From Cellulomonas sp. PhB143 (lineage in GTDB: Bacteria; Actinomycetota; Actinomycetes; Actinomycetales; Cellulomonadaceae): a stretch of 55,315 nt of DNA. Below are positions 41,075 to 49,239 of this stretch, one piece after another. Position 1 is the first letter of the stretch. Every line of letters starts with the position of its first letter. The notes under the pieces are model-generated. The model made no database searches, had not been told where the DNA came from, and saw only the letters and a program-made list of their open reading frames with translations. Made by a program: the position numbers and the translations under genes. The DNA is taken from contig NZ_RKIJ01000011.1 of NCBI RefSeq assembly GCF_003752595.1, positions 1 through 55,315 on the forward strand, in the 5' to 3' direction.

Positions 41075-41126
41075 GCGGCGCCTGGTTGCGGCGCCTGGTT
41101 GCGGCGCCTGGTTGCGGCGCCTGGTT
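41075..41126. repeat. 13-bp tandem repeat, four perfect copies
   Basis: The unit GCGGCGCCTGGTT is repeated four times without a change, followed by a partial GCGG. It lies 39-90 bp upstream of the secreted-peptide ATG on the minus strand, probably inside the 5' UTR because TAGTCT (41131-41136, minus) is a good -10. Perfect copies imply recent slippage and likely copy-number variation between strains. Confidence 0.9.
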
Positions 41127-41364
41127 GCGGAGACTAGCAGGCATGGACCGTCACTTTCGCCGCACATGGGTCATGTCGTCAGCGGCAGTCGACGGTGGTG
41201 GGGGCCGCGTTCGCAGCACGACCATCCGACTCGCACTCCAGGCCCTCAAGAATTTATGCCCGGACGATGGCGTCCCGACCGGCGGTTGTCGTCGCCGAGG
41301 GCCCGCGACGGTTCCTCGAGAAGCGCGGCTTCGCGGACGCGGCTGGAATCAGGGGTGCGACAGG
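41127..41364 (-). promoter_or_regulatory. Promoter region of the peptide module; otherwise empty
   Basis: With the repeat, 41037-41364 is a 328-bp geneless gap. The minus strand has the -10-like TAGTCT at 41131-41136 for the peptide operon; no convincing -35 could be placed. The rest, down to the DUF4190 stop at 41365, shows a small A/T-rich patch (AATTTATG near 41250) and nothing else I can name. Confidence 0.4.
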
Positions 41365-42027
41365 TCAGAGGTCGCTGTACGCGCCGCCGTCGTCCATCTG
41401 CTGGATGCCCTGGTCCCAGCCCTCCGAGAACCCGGCGAGGACGCCGGTGGAGAGCACGAGCACGAACCACAGGATGAACACGGCGCCCACGACGATGCCC
41501 GTGATCGCCATGCCCCGGCCGGCGAGGGGACGCCCGGCGCGGTTCTCGCGGGTGATCCGGCGCAGGGAGACGATGCCGAGCACCAGGCCGACGACGCCGG
41601 ACACGCCGCACGTCAGCAGCCCGGCGATCGAGCAGATCATCGCGGCCAGCGCCATGCCGCTGCTCCGCGGGGCCGCGGTCCAGGGCTGGTAGGGATAGCC
41701 GGGCCGACCGTAGGGATCCTGGCCGTAGGGCGGCTGGCCCCCGTACGGCGGCTGGCCCCCGTACTGCTGGGAACCGTAGGGCTGGCTCCCGTAGGCCGGC
41801 TGCGACCCGTACGGCTGCGACCCGTAGGGCGCCTGCCCGTACGGCCCGGGCTGCGCGTACGGCGCCGGCGGCTCGGTCCCGGACGGCTGCTGGGCGCTCG
41901 GCTCGGGCGCGTACTGCCCGTATCGCGGCTGGGGCCGCTCGTCGACGTCGGGGCTCGGCGGCGCGTAGGGGTCGTCGTCCTGGGGGCGGTGCTCGTCTCG
42001 CCCCTGGGGCGACGTCGGGGTGCTCAT
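41365..42027 (-). CDS. DUF4190 membrane protein with PYG-repeat N-terminus
   Basis: 220 aa. Residues 1-120 are Pro/Tyr/Gly/Gln-rich with many PYGSQP and QPPYGG units; residues about 128-205 are two long helices ([20 protein letters not shown], then [20 protein letters not shown]) of the DUF4190 type. ATG 42027 is 6 nt behind TACCGT (leaderless); an in-frame start at 42063 is less likely. Same repeat style as the TM2 protein at 12482, and the same domain as the protein at 32179 without its septum-formation part. Confidence 0.85.
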   Translation of the reverse strand: MSTPTSPQGRDEHRPQDDDPYAPPSPDVDERPQPRYGQYAPEPSAQQPSGTEPPAPYAQPGPYGQAPYGSQPYGSQPAYGSQPYGSQQYGGQPPYGGQPPYGQDPYGRPGYPYQPWTAAPRSSGMALAAMICSIAGLLTCGVSGVVGLVLGIVSLRRITRENRAGRPLAGRGMAITGIVVGAVFILWFVLVLSTGVLAGFSEGWDQGIQQMDDGGAYSDL

Positions 42028-42069
42028 GGCGCAACGGTAGCCGCGTCGTCGGGCCACCCGCACCGACCG

Positions 42070-42861
42070 TCAGCCGGCGAGGTCGAGGACCACGGGCACG
42101 TGGTCGGAGGCGCCCTTGCCCTTGCGCTCGTCCCGGTCGATGGTGACGCGGTCCACCCGGGCGCGCAGGGCCGGCGTCGTCCACGCGAAGTCGATGCGCA
42201 TGCCCTCGTTCCGCGGGAACCGCAGCTGCTGGTAGTCCCAGTAGGTGTACCGGTTCACCTCGGGGACGAGCTCGCGGGTGATCTCGGTGTAGCCGGCGGC
42301 GGCGAAGGCCGCGAAGGCGTCGCGCTCGGCGGGCGAGACGTGGGTACGGCCCACGAACCGGGACGGGTCCCACACGTCGGTGTCCAAGGGCGCGACGTTC
42401 CAGTCGCCCATGAGCGCGACCTGGGCGGCCGGGTCCTGCCCGAGCCACGCCGCCGCGGCCTCCTCGAGCCGCGCGAGCCACTCGAGCTTGTACGCGTAGT
42501 GCGCGTGGTCGATCTCGCGGCCGTTGGGCACGTACAGGCTCCACACCCGCACGCCGCCGCAGGTCGCGCCGATCGCGCGGGGCTCGACGACGCCCGGGTC
42601 GCCGTAGGCGGGCTGCGCCGGGAAGTGGCGCTCGACGTCCTCGATCCCGACCCGCGAGAGGATCGCGACGCCGTTCCACTGGTTCAGCCCGAGGTGGGCG
42701 ACCTCGTACCCTGCCGCCTCGAACGGCAGGTACGGGAACTGGTCGTCGCGGCACTTGGTCTCCTGCACGGCCAGGACGTCGGTCCCGGTGCGCTCGAGCC
42801 AGGCGAGCATCCGGTCCGCGCGGGTCCGGGCGGAGTTCACGTTCCAGGTAGCGATGCGCAC
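42070..42861 (-). CDS. xthA: Exonuclease III / AP endonuclease
   Basis: 263 aa Mg-dependent DNA repair nuclease of the EEP fold. Motifs in order: ATWNVNSARTR, VQETKCRDDQFP, LYVPNGREIDH, GDWNVAPLDTDVWDP, NRYTYWDYQ, RIDFAWTTP and SDHVPVVLDL, covering all catalytic residues. GTG 42861 follows TAGCCT with exactly 6 nt, a leaderless start. Divergent from the SDR gene. Confidence 0.95.
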   Translation of the reverse strand: MRIATWNVNSARTRADRMLAWLERTGTDVLAVQETKCRDDQFPYLPFEAAGYEVAHLGLNQWNGVAILSRVGIEDVERHFPAQPAYGDPGVVEPRAIGATCGGVRVWSLYVPNGREIDHAHYAYKLEWLARLEEAAAAWLGQDPAAQVALMGDWNVAPLDTDVWDPSRFVGRTHVSPAERDAFAAFAAAGYTEITRELVPEVNRYTYWDYQQLRFPRNEGMRIDFAWTTPALRARVDRVTIDRDERKGKGASDHVPVVLDLAG

Positions 42862-42936
42862 CGGGTCAGGCTAGCGGCCCGACGGTGCCCGTCCCGCCGC
42901 GCTCCCGCCGTCCTCCCGTCCCCGTAGGGTGACCGC

Positions 42937-43746
42937 ATGGGGACAGCACTGATCACCGGCGCCAGCGCCGGCCTCGGCCTCGAGCTCGCCTGGCAGCTCG
43001 CGACGGCGCGCCACGACCTCGTGCTCGTCGCGCGCGACGCGGAGCGGCTCGACCGGCTCGCAGGGCAGCTGCGCGCTGCCGCGGGCGTGCACGTCGAGGT
43101 GCTCCCGGCAGACCTCTCGGTGCCCGACGACGTGGCGCGCGTGGCCGCCCGCCTCGCCGTCGCGGAGGCGGGCAGCAGGCCGGTCGGTCTGCTCGTGAAC
43201 AATGCGGGCTACGGGCTGCACCAGCGCGTCGTCGGGGGAGACCTCGCGGCGGAGCAGGCAGCGCTCGACGTGATGGTCCGTGCGGTCCTGGTGCTGAGCA
43301 AGGCGGCCGTCGAGCAGATGGTCGGCCGCGGGCGGGGCGCGGTGCTCAACGTGTCGTCGGTCGCGGCGCTCACGGCGACCGGGACCTACTCGGCGCACAA
43401 GGCGTGGGTGAAGACGTTCACCGAGGGGCTGGCCGTGGAGCTCGAGGGCACGGGCGTGACGGCGACGGCGCTGTGCCCCGGGTTCGTGCGCACGGAGTTC
43501 CACGAGCGGGCGGGCCTGCGCACGGACACCTTCCCAGAGGTCGCGTGGCTCGAGCCGGGGCGCGTCGTGGCGCGGGCGCTCGCCGACGTGCGGCGGGGGG
43601 CGGTGATCTCGACGCCGTCGCTGCGGTACACCCTCGCGTCGGCGCTGCTGCGGGTCGCGCCGCGCGCCGCGGTGCGGGCGTTCGAGCGGGGCCCGCGCCG
43701 GGCGATGCGCTCGCGCGGGCGGTCGGCCGATACGCTGGCGGCGTGA
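42937..43746 (+). CDS. Short-chain dehydrogenase/reductase
   Basis: 269 aa. Rossmann motif TGASAGLGLE at the N-terminus, NNAGYG near residue 88, and the catalytic Ser/Tyr/Lys in NVSSVAALTATGTYSAHKAW. Classical SDR, probably NADP-dependent; substrate unknown. ATG 42937 stands 6 nt after TAGGGT (leaderless). Its last codons contain the promoter hexamer of pyrE, and the stop overlaps the pyrE start. Confidence 0.93.
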   Translation: MGTALITGASAGLGLELAWQLATARHDLVLVARDAERLDRLAGQLRAAAGVHVEVLPADLSVPDDVARVAARLAVAEAGSRPVGLLVNNAGYGLHQRVVGGDLAAEQAALDVMVRAVLVLSKAAVEQMVGRGRGAVLNVSSVAALTATGTYSAHKAWVKTFTEGLAVELEGTGVTATALCPGFVRTEFHERAGLRTDTFPEVAWLEPGRVVARALADVRRGAVISTPSLRYTLASALLRVAPRAAVRAFERGPRRAMRSRGRSADTLAA

Positions 43747-44363
43747 CCTCGACACCCCAGGATCCCTCCGTCCGTCCTGCCGCCGACCCGTCCGCCGCGT
43801 TCGGCCCGCCGCCGCGCGAGCAGCTGCGCGAGCTGATCCGTGAGCTCGCCGTCGTGCACGGGAAGGTCACGCTGTCCTCCGGCAAGGAGGCCGACTACTA
43901 CGTCGACCTCCGCCGCACGACGCTGCACCACCGCGCCGCGCCGCTCATCGGGCACGTGCTGCTGGACGCTCTCGAGGAGTGGGGCCTGGGCACGGCCGAG
44001 GTGGACGCCGTCGGCGGCCTGACCCTGGGCGCGGACCCGATCGCGACGGCCCTGCTGCACGCGGCGGCCTCGCGCGGCCAGGACCTCGACGCGTTCGTGG
44101 TCCGCAAGGCGGCGAAGGCGCACGGCATGCAGCGCCAGATCGAGGGGCCGGACATCGCGGGCCGCAAGGTCGTGGTGCTCGAGGACACGACCACCACGGG
44201 CGGGTCGCCGATCACTGCCATCGAGGCGGCGCGGGCGCAGGGCGCCCAGGTGCTCGGGTGCGCGACGATCGTGGACCGCGCGACGGGCGCGGGCGAGAAG
44301 ATCGAGGCGCTCGGGGTGCCGTACCGCTACCTCTACGACCTGGCGGACCTCGGCCTGTCCTGA
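43743..44363 (+). CDS. pyrE: Orotate phosphoribosyltransferase
   Basis: 206 aa, step 5 of UMP synthesis. PRPP-binding motif VVVLEDTTTTGGSPITAIEA near residue 140, and the N-terminal HGKVTLSSGKEADYYVDLR typical of PyrE. GTG 43743 overlaps the SDR stop (GTGA) and also lies 6 nt after TACGCT inside the SDR gene, so it has both coupling and a possible own leaderless promoter. No other pyr gene is near. Confidence 0.94.
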   Translation: MTSTPQDPSVRPAADPSAAFGPPPREQLRELIRELAVVHGKVTLSSGKEADYYVDLRRTTLHHRAAPLIGHVLLDALEEWGLGTAEVDAVGGLTLGADPIATALLHAAASRGQDLDAFVVRKAAKAHGMQRQIEGPDIAGRKVVVLEDTTTTGGSPITAIEAARAQGAQVLGCATIVDRATGAGEKIEALGVPYRYLYDLADLGLS

Positions 44364-44392
44364 CACCCCTCCGCCGGGCGCACCGCACCCCT

Positions 44393-44458
44393 CCGCCGAG
44401 AAGTCGAATATCGCCCCTGATCCGGACGGATCAGGGGCGATATTCGACTTCTCAGCGG
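44393..44458. terminator. Long hairpin element, copy 2; bidirectional terminator
   Basis: Arms of 31 nt (start CCGCCGAGAAGTCGAATATC) pair with one mismatch around a 4-nt loop, between convergent pyrE (ends 44363) and tetR (ends 44452). Outer and inner blocks match the element at 28914-28977, while the middle is changed on both arms together, so pairing is conserved. The single mismatch supplies the tetR stop codon. Confidence 0.82.
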
Positions 44459-45084
44459 AACGACGGACGGCCCGGGGGCGCGGCGGGGGAGCGGGCGGGA
44501 TCGACAAGGGCGATCGCGCCCAGCGCGCTCTGCTCGAGCAGCTCGACGATCTCGTCCGCCGGCATGTCCGTGCCGATCGCCCCGTCGACGAGCAGCTGCT
44601 CGGCGAACGCCACCCAGGCGCGCAGCGCGAGCGTCAGCCTCGGCGACGCCTGGACGCCGAGCTCGTCGCAGACCGCGGCGAGCCGTGCCGCCTGCAGCTC
44701 GCGCGCCTGCTCGGTCACCTCGCGGACGGCGGCGTCCCCGCTCGCGGCACCGCGCACGAGGGAGAAGAAGGTCGCCTCGTGCTCGCGTACGAAGCGCACG
44801 AGGTTGACGAGCGTCGTGCGCAGCCGCTCGAGCGGGGGTACCTGGAGCGACGGCTCGGTCGCGTGCAGGAGGCCGTCCCGCGCGGCGCGCACGACCTCGC
44901 GGTGGAACCCCTGCTTGGAGTCGAAGTAGTAGAAGAGCAGCCCGCGCGAGACACCGGCCCGGGCGGCGAGGTCCTCGATGGTGAGGGACTCCAGCGGCCG
45001 GTCGGCCAGCGCGGCGACGCCGAGCGAGACCAGCTGGGCCCGGCGCTCGTCGGGAGTCAGCCTGGTCCTGCGCTCCTCCGCCAT
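44452..45084 (-). CDS. TetR family regulator of the DUF6230/DUF6114 pair
   Basis: 210 aa. HTH residues about 15-60 (SLTIEDLAARAGVSRGLLFY, then YFDSKQGFHREV) and a C-terminal domain starting near 80. ATG 45084 follows TATGCT by exactly 6 nt (leaderless). Divergent from DUF6230 with an operator-like dyad between them. The TGA stop lies inside the hairpin element and exists only because of its single mismatch. Confidence 0.9.
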   Translation of the reverse strand: MAEERRTRLTPDERRAQLVSLGVAALADRPLESLTIEDLAARAGVSRGLLFYYFDSKQGFHREVVRAARDGLLHATEPSLQVPPLERLRTTLVNLVRFVREHEATFFSLVRGAASGDAAVREVTEQARELQAARLAAVCDELGVQASPRLTLALRAWVAFAEQLLVDGAIGTDMPADEIVELLEQSALGAIALVDPARSPAAPPGRPSFR

Positions 45085-45122
45085 GGACCGAGCATAGCCA
45101 CGTCCCGCCCGTGCCCGAACCG

Positions 45123-45177
45123 TTACTGACTCACGGCAGGTCGGCTATTGACGCGCGTTCAGTAAGCCCGGTAGCGT
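45123..45177 (+). promoter_or_regulatory. Promoter and TetR operator of the DUF6230 gene
   Basis: TTGACG (45148-45153) and TAGCGT (45172-45177), 18 bp apart, form a strong-looking promoter on the plus strand. The imperfect palindrome TATTGACGCGCGTTCAGTAA (45146-45165) covers the -35. A second half-site TTACTGA (45123-45129) is the exact inverse of TCAGTAA (45159-45165). Probable TetR control of both divergent genes. Confidence 0.65.
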
Positions 45178-45225
45178 CCCCGACGGTCGGCGCGGTGTCG
45201 ATCGGTCATGCATCGAGGAGGATTC

Positions 45226-45819
45226 ATGAGGATCAGCAGTCTCACGCGGACGCGCCGGGGTCGCGTCGCACTCGCGGCGGTGCCCGCGACGCTCGCCGTC
45301 ACGGTCATGATGGGCGGCGTCGCCAGCGGCGCGGTGCCCGTCGCCTTCGCCGTCTCCGGCAGCCAGTTCAAGGTCGCCGCGTCCGAGCTCAAGGGCACGG
45401 ACTTCTCGCAGTACTCGGGCGTCGCTCAGGAGGCCTCGGGTGCCCCGCACCCGGTCGCCATCTCCAACATCGGCACGGCGAGCCTGGCCGACCTGTGCCA
45501 GTCCGTGGTGACGGACACCCCGCTCGGCAAGCTCGGGCTGCTGATCACTGCCGGCGGCGGTGGCAAGCCCGCGACCGCCAAGGACATGCAGCTCGGCATG
45601 ACCGACCTCAAGGGCGACGCGACGTTCACGAACATCCGGATCGGCGTCGACGCCTCGGTGGTCAACACGAAGGCCAAGGGCACCAAGGGGGACTTCGCCC
45701 AGGACGCCTCGAAGATCAACATCAAGGGCCTCGAGCAGACCGCCTGGAGCACCACAGCCGGGACCTTCGCCCTGAACGGGCTGCACCTGCAGCTCACCAA
45801 CGGCAAGGAGTGCTTCTGA
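45226..45819 (+). CDS. DUF6230 family secreted protein
   Basis: 197 aa. Basic start and hydrophobic signal segment (ALAAVPATLAVTVMMGGVAS), then a beta-rich domain (FAVSGSQFKVAASELKGTDF ... HPVAISNIGTASLADLCQSV ... KECF at the end) with two cysteines probably bonded. Family members in Streptomyces are often called cholesterol esterase without evidence, and no hydrolase motif is visible here. ATG 45226 is chosen over 45208 because GAGGAGG is just upstream. A strong hairpin follows, so it may be made in excess over the next gene. Confidence 0.82.
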   Translation: MRISSLTRTRRGRVALAAVPATLAVTVMMGGVASGAVPVAFAVSGSQFKVAASELKGTDFSQYSGVAQEASGAPHPVAISNIGTASLADLCQSVVTDTPLGKLGLLITAGGGGKPATAKDMQLGMTDLKGDATFTNIRIGVDASVVNTKAKGTKGDFAQDASKINIKGLEQTAWSTTAGTFALNGLHLQLTNGKECF

Positions 45820-45831
45820 CCTGACCCCGTC

Positions 45832-45867
45832 CCGGGGCGTCGCGACCGAGCGGTCGCGACGCCCCGG
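45832..45867 (+). terminator. Strong hairpin between DUF6230 and DUF6114 genes
   Basis: CCGGGGCGTCGCGACCG and CGGTCGCGACGCCCCGG are a perfect 17-bp inverted repeat with a 2-nt loop (effectively a larger loop after the tip opens). It starts 13 bp after the DUF6230 stop. Likely terminator with partial readthrough. Confidence 0.8.
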
Positions 45868-45917
45868 ACGCGGGCCGGGCAGGGCACGGGCAGCACGCAG
45901 CAGACGAAGGAGCGCAG

Positions 45918-47513
45918 GTGAGCACCGAACGAACCACGGGCGAGACGAGCGGCACGCACGAGGTGCGCGACGCCGACGGCACGCCCGGACCGGCCATGCC
46001 GGGCGTCCGCGCGAGGTTCCGCACCTGGCGCCGCGGCCGCCCGTTCTGGGGCGGCCTGCTGGTCCTGCTGTCCGGCGTGGAGCTGTTCTTCTCCGGGCAG
46101 CTCGACCTCGGCAACCTGCACGTCCAGGTGGGCGTCGCGGGCATGCAGGCCACGATCATCCCGGTCGTCCTGGTGCTGCTCGGGGTCCTGCTGTGGACCA
46201 TGCCCGTCCACCGGGTCTTCTACGGTGTGATCGCCATGGTGCTCGCGGTCTACTCGATCGTCGGCGTCAACCTGGGTGGGTTCCTCGTCGGGATGCTGCT
46301 CGGGGTCGTGGGCGGCGTCGTCGCGGTGTCGTGGCTCCCGCGGCGCCCCGCGGTGCCCGACGACGTCCCGGCCGACGGCGTAGCCGTCGCCCCCGCGGCC
46401 GACGCCTCCGCGGCGCCTGCGCCGGCGGACGACACCGCCGAGCTGCCGGCCGCGCCTGCCCGCGAGCCCGTGCTCGAGGGCACGCCCCGGCACCGGTCCG
46501 CGGAGCCGAGCGGCGTGGACGCGCTCTTCCCCGCGGTGCGGGGCAGCACCGACGGCGACGACGGAGCCGGCCGGACCGACGAGACCGCCGAGGCCGACGG
46601 GACGGCCGTGAGCCTGCCCGCCACGGTCCGCCCTTACACCGCGGCCTCGCGGCGGACCAACGCCTGGGGCGCGGTCGCCGTCGTCGCCGGGCTCGCGACC
46701 GGGCTCGGTGGGGCCGGGGCGCCCGCCGCGCTGCACGCCGGGTCGCTGCACGCCGAGGGGCCGCTGTGCACCCTGCTCGGTCCGCTGTGCCCGTCCGCCA
46801 CCGACGGCTCTGCCGACGACGCCACGGGCACGGCGACCGACGAGCCGACCGCCGATCCCACCGACGAGCCGACCGAGGGCCCCGCCGAGGACCCGGCGCC
46901 GGACGCCCCGTCGTCCGGCGCGACCGCGGCCCCGGAGACCGGCCAGGACGACCCGGCCACCGCCGACGAGGCGCAGGACCCGGGGACGGTCGACCCGTCG
47001 TCGAGCACCCCGACCAGCGCCCCGACCGCGGAGGCGACACCGTCCCCGACGGCCGCCCCGACGGCGGAAGCCACCCCGGCGCCCGAGCTGGAGCAGACCG
47101 ACGCGATGCCGCAGCCGCAGCTCGGCGAGGGGTCGCTCACCGGCGACGCCCTGAGGCTGACGAGCTCCTTCTACGCGGGGAACACGACGCTGACCCGCCC
47201 CGACGGGAGCACCGTGGAGGTCATGACGTTCACCGCGAAGAAGGTCGAGGTCCCCGGCTTCTCGCTCGACGCGGTGGACGCGCAGGGCCACGGCGTGCTG
47301 ACCACGGCGTCGACCATGTCGATCGAGACGGACGTCGTCCTGTACTGCACGAGGCTCGCGGGGCGCCTGCTCGGCATCCCCGTCTCCTACACGCCGGACA
47401 GCCCGCCGCCGTCGGTCATCCCGCTGCCGTCGCTGACCGACCCGGAGATCGCGCTGGTCTCGAACACGGGCGGCACGCTCACGCTGGCCGACTTCCACCA
47501 GGCGCTGCGCTGA
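45918..47513 (+). CDS. DUF6114 membrane protein with long surface-exposed C-terminus
   Basis: 531 aa. Residues about 45-145 hold about four helices (FWGGLLVLLSGVELFFSGQL, ATIIPVVLVLLGVLLWTM, FYGVIAMVLAVYSIVGVNLG) of the DUF6114 type. A cytoplasmic acidic loop follows, then one more helix near 225-245. A Thr/Pro/Asp/Glu-rich spacer (about 270-395) could cross the cell wall, and a C-terminal beta domain (about 400-531) with a single cysteine carries phrases like the partner family. GTG 45918 has AAGGAG upstream. Paired with DUF6230 under the divergent TetR; the job of the pair is unknown. Confidence 0.8.
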   Translation: MSTERTTGETSGTHEVRDADGTPGPAMPGVRARFRTWRRGRPFWGGLLVLLSGVELFFSGQLDLGNLHVQVGVAGMQATIIPVVLVLLGVLLWTMPVHRVFYGVIAMVLAVYSIVGVNLGGFLVGMLLGVVGGVVAVSWLPRRPAVPDDVPADGVAVAPAADASAAPAPADDTAELPAAPAREPVLEGTPRHRSAEPSGVDALFPAVRGSTDGDDGAGRTDETAEADGTAVSLPATVRPYTAASRRTNAWGAVAVVAGLATGLGGAGAPAALHAGSLHAEGPLCTLLGPLCPSATDGSADDATGTATDEPTADPTDEPTEGPAEDPAPDAPSSGATAAPETGQDDPATADEAQDPGTVDPSSSTPTSAPTAEATPSPTAAPTAEATPAPELEQTDAMPQPQLGEGSLTGDALRLTSSFYAGNTTLTRPDGSTVEVMTFTAKKVEVPGFSLDAVDAQGHGVLTTASTMSIETDVVLYCTRLAGRLLGIPVSYTPDSPPPSVIPLPSLTDPEIALVSNTGGTLTLADFHQALR

Positions 47514-47537
47514 CCCTCCGCCACGGGCGCCGGCCGG

Positions 47538-48320
47538 TCAGACCCGGTCGACGAGATCCTGCACGGAGTCGACGACGGCGCTCGGCCGGAACGGGAACCG
47601 CTCGACCTCCTCGAGGCCGGTGGACCCGCTGAGCACGAGGTAGGTGTACAGCCCGGCCTCGATGCCGGCGACGACGTCGGTGTCCATCCGGTCGCCGATC
47701 ATCGCCGTCGTCTCGGAGTGGGCGTCGATCCGGTTGAGCGCGGAGCGGAACATCATCGGGTTCGGCTTGCCGACGAAGTACGGCTCGCGGCCGGTGGCCG
47801 CGGTGATCATCGCCGCGACCGCGCCGGTCGCCGGGAGCGGGCCCTCCGGGGACGGGCCGGTCGTGTCGGGGTTGGTGCAGATGAACCGCGCCCCGCCCTT
47901 GATCAGCCGGACGGCCTTGGTGATCGCCTCGAAGGAGTAGGTGCGCGTCTCCCCGAGCACGACGTAGTCCGGGGCGGACTCCGTGAGCGTGTACCCGGCC
48001 TCGTAGAGCGCGGTGGTCAGGCCCGCCTCCCCGACGGCGTAGGCGCTGCCACCCGGGATCTGGTCGTGCAGGAACTGCGCGGTCGCGAGCGCCGACGTCC
48101 AGATGGACTCCTCGGGGACGTCGATGCCCGACGTCGCGAGCCGGGCGCGCAGGTCGCGCGGCGTGAAGATCGAGTTGTTCGTGAGGATGAGGAACGGGCG
48201 CTCGGCGTCGCGCAGGGCGCGGACGAACTCCGGTGCCCCGGGGATCGCCCGGCCCTCGTGGACGAGCACGCCGTCCATGTCGGTGAGCCAGCTCGTGATG
48301 GTGCGCTGCGGGTCGGTCAT
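47538..48320 (-). CDS. HAD-IIA family hydrolase (NagD-like)
   Basis: 260 aa. Motif I is WLTDMDGVLVHEG, motif II LILTNNS, motif III KPNPMMF and motif IV GDRMDTDVVAGIEAG. The type II cap lies between motifs II and III. It dephosphorylates small sugar or nucleotide phosphates; substrate not readable. ATG 48320 has GGAGG upstream and lies 1 bp after the DedA stop, so the two form an operon. Confidence 0.92.
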   Translation of the reverse strand: MTDPQRTITSWLTDMDGVLVHEGRAIPGAPEFVRALRDAERPFLILTNNSIFTPRDLRARLATSGIDVPEESIWTSALATAQFLHDQIPGGSAYAVGEAGLTTALYEAGYTLTESAPDYVVLGETRTYSFEAITKAVRLIKGGARFICTNPDTTGPSPEGPLPATGAVAAMITAATGREPYFVGKPNPMMFRSALNRIDAHSETTAMIGDRMDTDVVAGIEAGLYTYLVLSGSTGLEEVERFPFRPSAVVDSVQDLVDRV

Positions 48321-48321
48321 G

Positions 48322-49074
48322 TCAGGCCTCCGGTCGGGCGTGGCGCGGTCGGTCAGGGTCGTCGCGGCGGGGCGCGTCGCCGCCGCCGCGCCGGGCGCGC
48401 AGGATCTCGATCGCCACGGGCACCAGCGACACCGCGACGATCGCGACGAGGATCAGCTCGATGTGGTCGTTGACGAACGTGACGTTGCCGAGCCAGTACC
48501 CGAGCAGGGTCACGCCCACGCCCCAGACGAAGGCACCGACGACGTTGTAGGCGACGAAGGTCCGGTAGCGCATCCTGCTGATCCCCGCGGCGACGGGCGC
48601 GAACGTGCGCACGATCGGCACGAACCGCGCGAGCAGCACGGTGCGTCCGCCGTAGCGCTCGAAGTAGTCGTGGGCCTTCTCGATGTACTCGGTCTTGAGC
48701 ACCCGCGCGTCGGGCCGGAACAGCCGCACGCCGACCTTGCTGCCGATGAGATAGGCGAGCTGGTCGCCACCGAAGGCCGCGAGGAAGAGCAGGAGGCACA
48801 GCTCCCACAGGGGGAAGGAGACGGCGTCCTGGGCGACGAGGAGCCCGGCCGTGAACAGCAGGGAGTCGCCGGGCAGGAACGGGAACAGCAGCCCGGTCTC
48901 GACGAAGACGACGGCGATGATGCCCCACAGCGCGTACGCCCCGAAACGGTCGATGAGCGTCGGGGCGTCGAGCCAGTCGGGGCCGAGCGTCGGCAGGTGC
49001 CCGCCCGCCATCGCATGGAGCGTGTCCGCGTGCAGGCCTGCGGCGGCACCGGAGGTCAGGAGGTCGAGGGGCAC
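48322..49074 (-). CDS. DedA family membrane protein
   Basis: 250 aa. SNARE-associated (DedA) core: VFVETGLLFPFLPGDSLLFT, then GGDQLAYLIGSKVGVRLF, then FERYGGRTVLLARFVPIVRT with the conserved arginines, and AYNVVGAFVWGVGVTLLGYW. DedA proteins recycle or flip lipid carriers such as undecaprenyl phosphate. GTG 49074 is 7 nt after TAGGCT. The last 30 residues are Arg/Asp-rich and cytoplasmic. First gene of the pair with the HAD hydrolase. Confidence 0.92.
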   Translation of the reverse strand: MPLDLLTSGAAAGLHADTLHAMAGGHLPTLGPDWLDAPTLIDRFGAYALWGIIAVVFVETGLLFPFLPGDSLLFTAGLLVAQDAVSFPLWELCLLLFLAAFGGDQLAYLIGSKVGVRLFRPDARVLKTEYIEKAHDYFERYGGRTVLLARFVPIVRTFAPVAAGISRMRYRTFVAYNVVGAFVWGVGVTLLGYWLGNVTFVNDHIELILVAIVAVSLVPVAIEILRARRGGGDAPRRDDPDRPRHARPEA

Positions 49075-49206
49075 GCCGCACAGCCTAGTTGGCCGGTCGG
49101 CGAACCCTCCGGCCCGGGTGTGAGCGTCCCGTGGAGACGGTGCGGGGCGGGGCGGGCCGGCCGGCGGCCGGTCACGGGCGGCACGGCGACCCGTGACGTG
49201 CTGAGA

Positions 49207-49221
49207 TGTGGGGAAACCACA
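49207..49221. promoter_or_regulatory. Small dyad upstream of lacI-type gene
   Basis: TGTGG-GGAAA-CCACA is an inverted repeat 19 bp before the LacI start. It may be an autoregulatory site of the LacI protein; it does not look like the CG-centred site found before the transporter genes. Confidence 0.35.
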
Positions 49222-49239
49222 CAGGAACGGGGTACGGGC

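Noticed and set aside
41075-41126. CRISPR array
   Set aside because: Units are 13 bp and directly adjacent with no spacers; no cas gene in the window. It is a tandem repeat.
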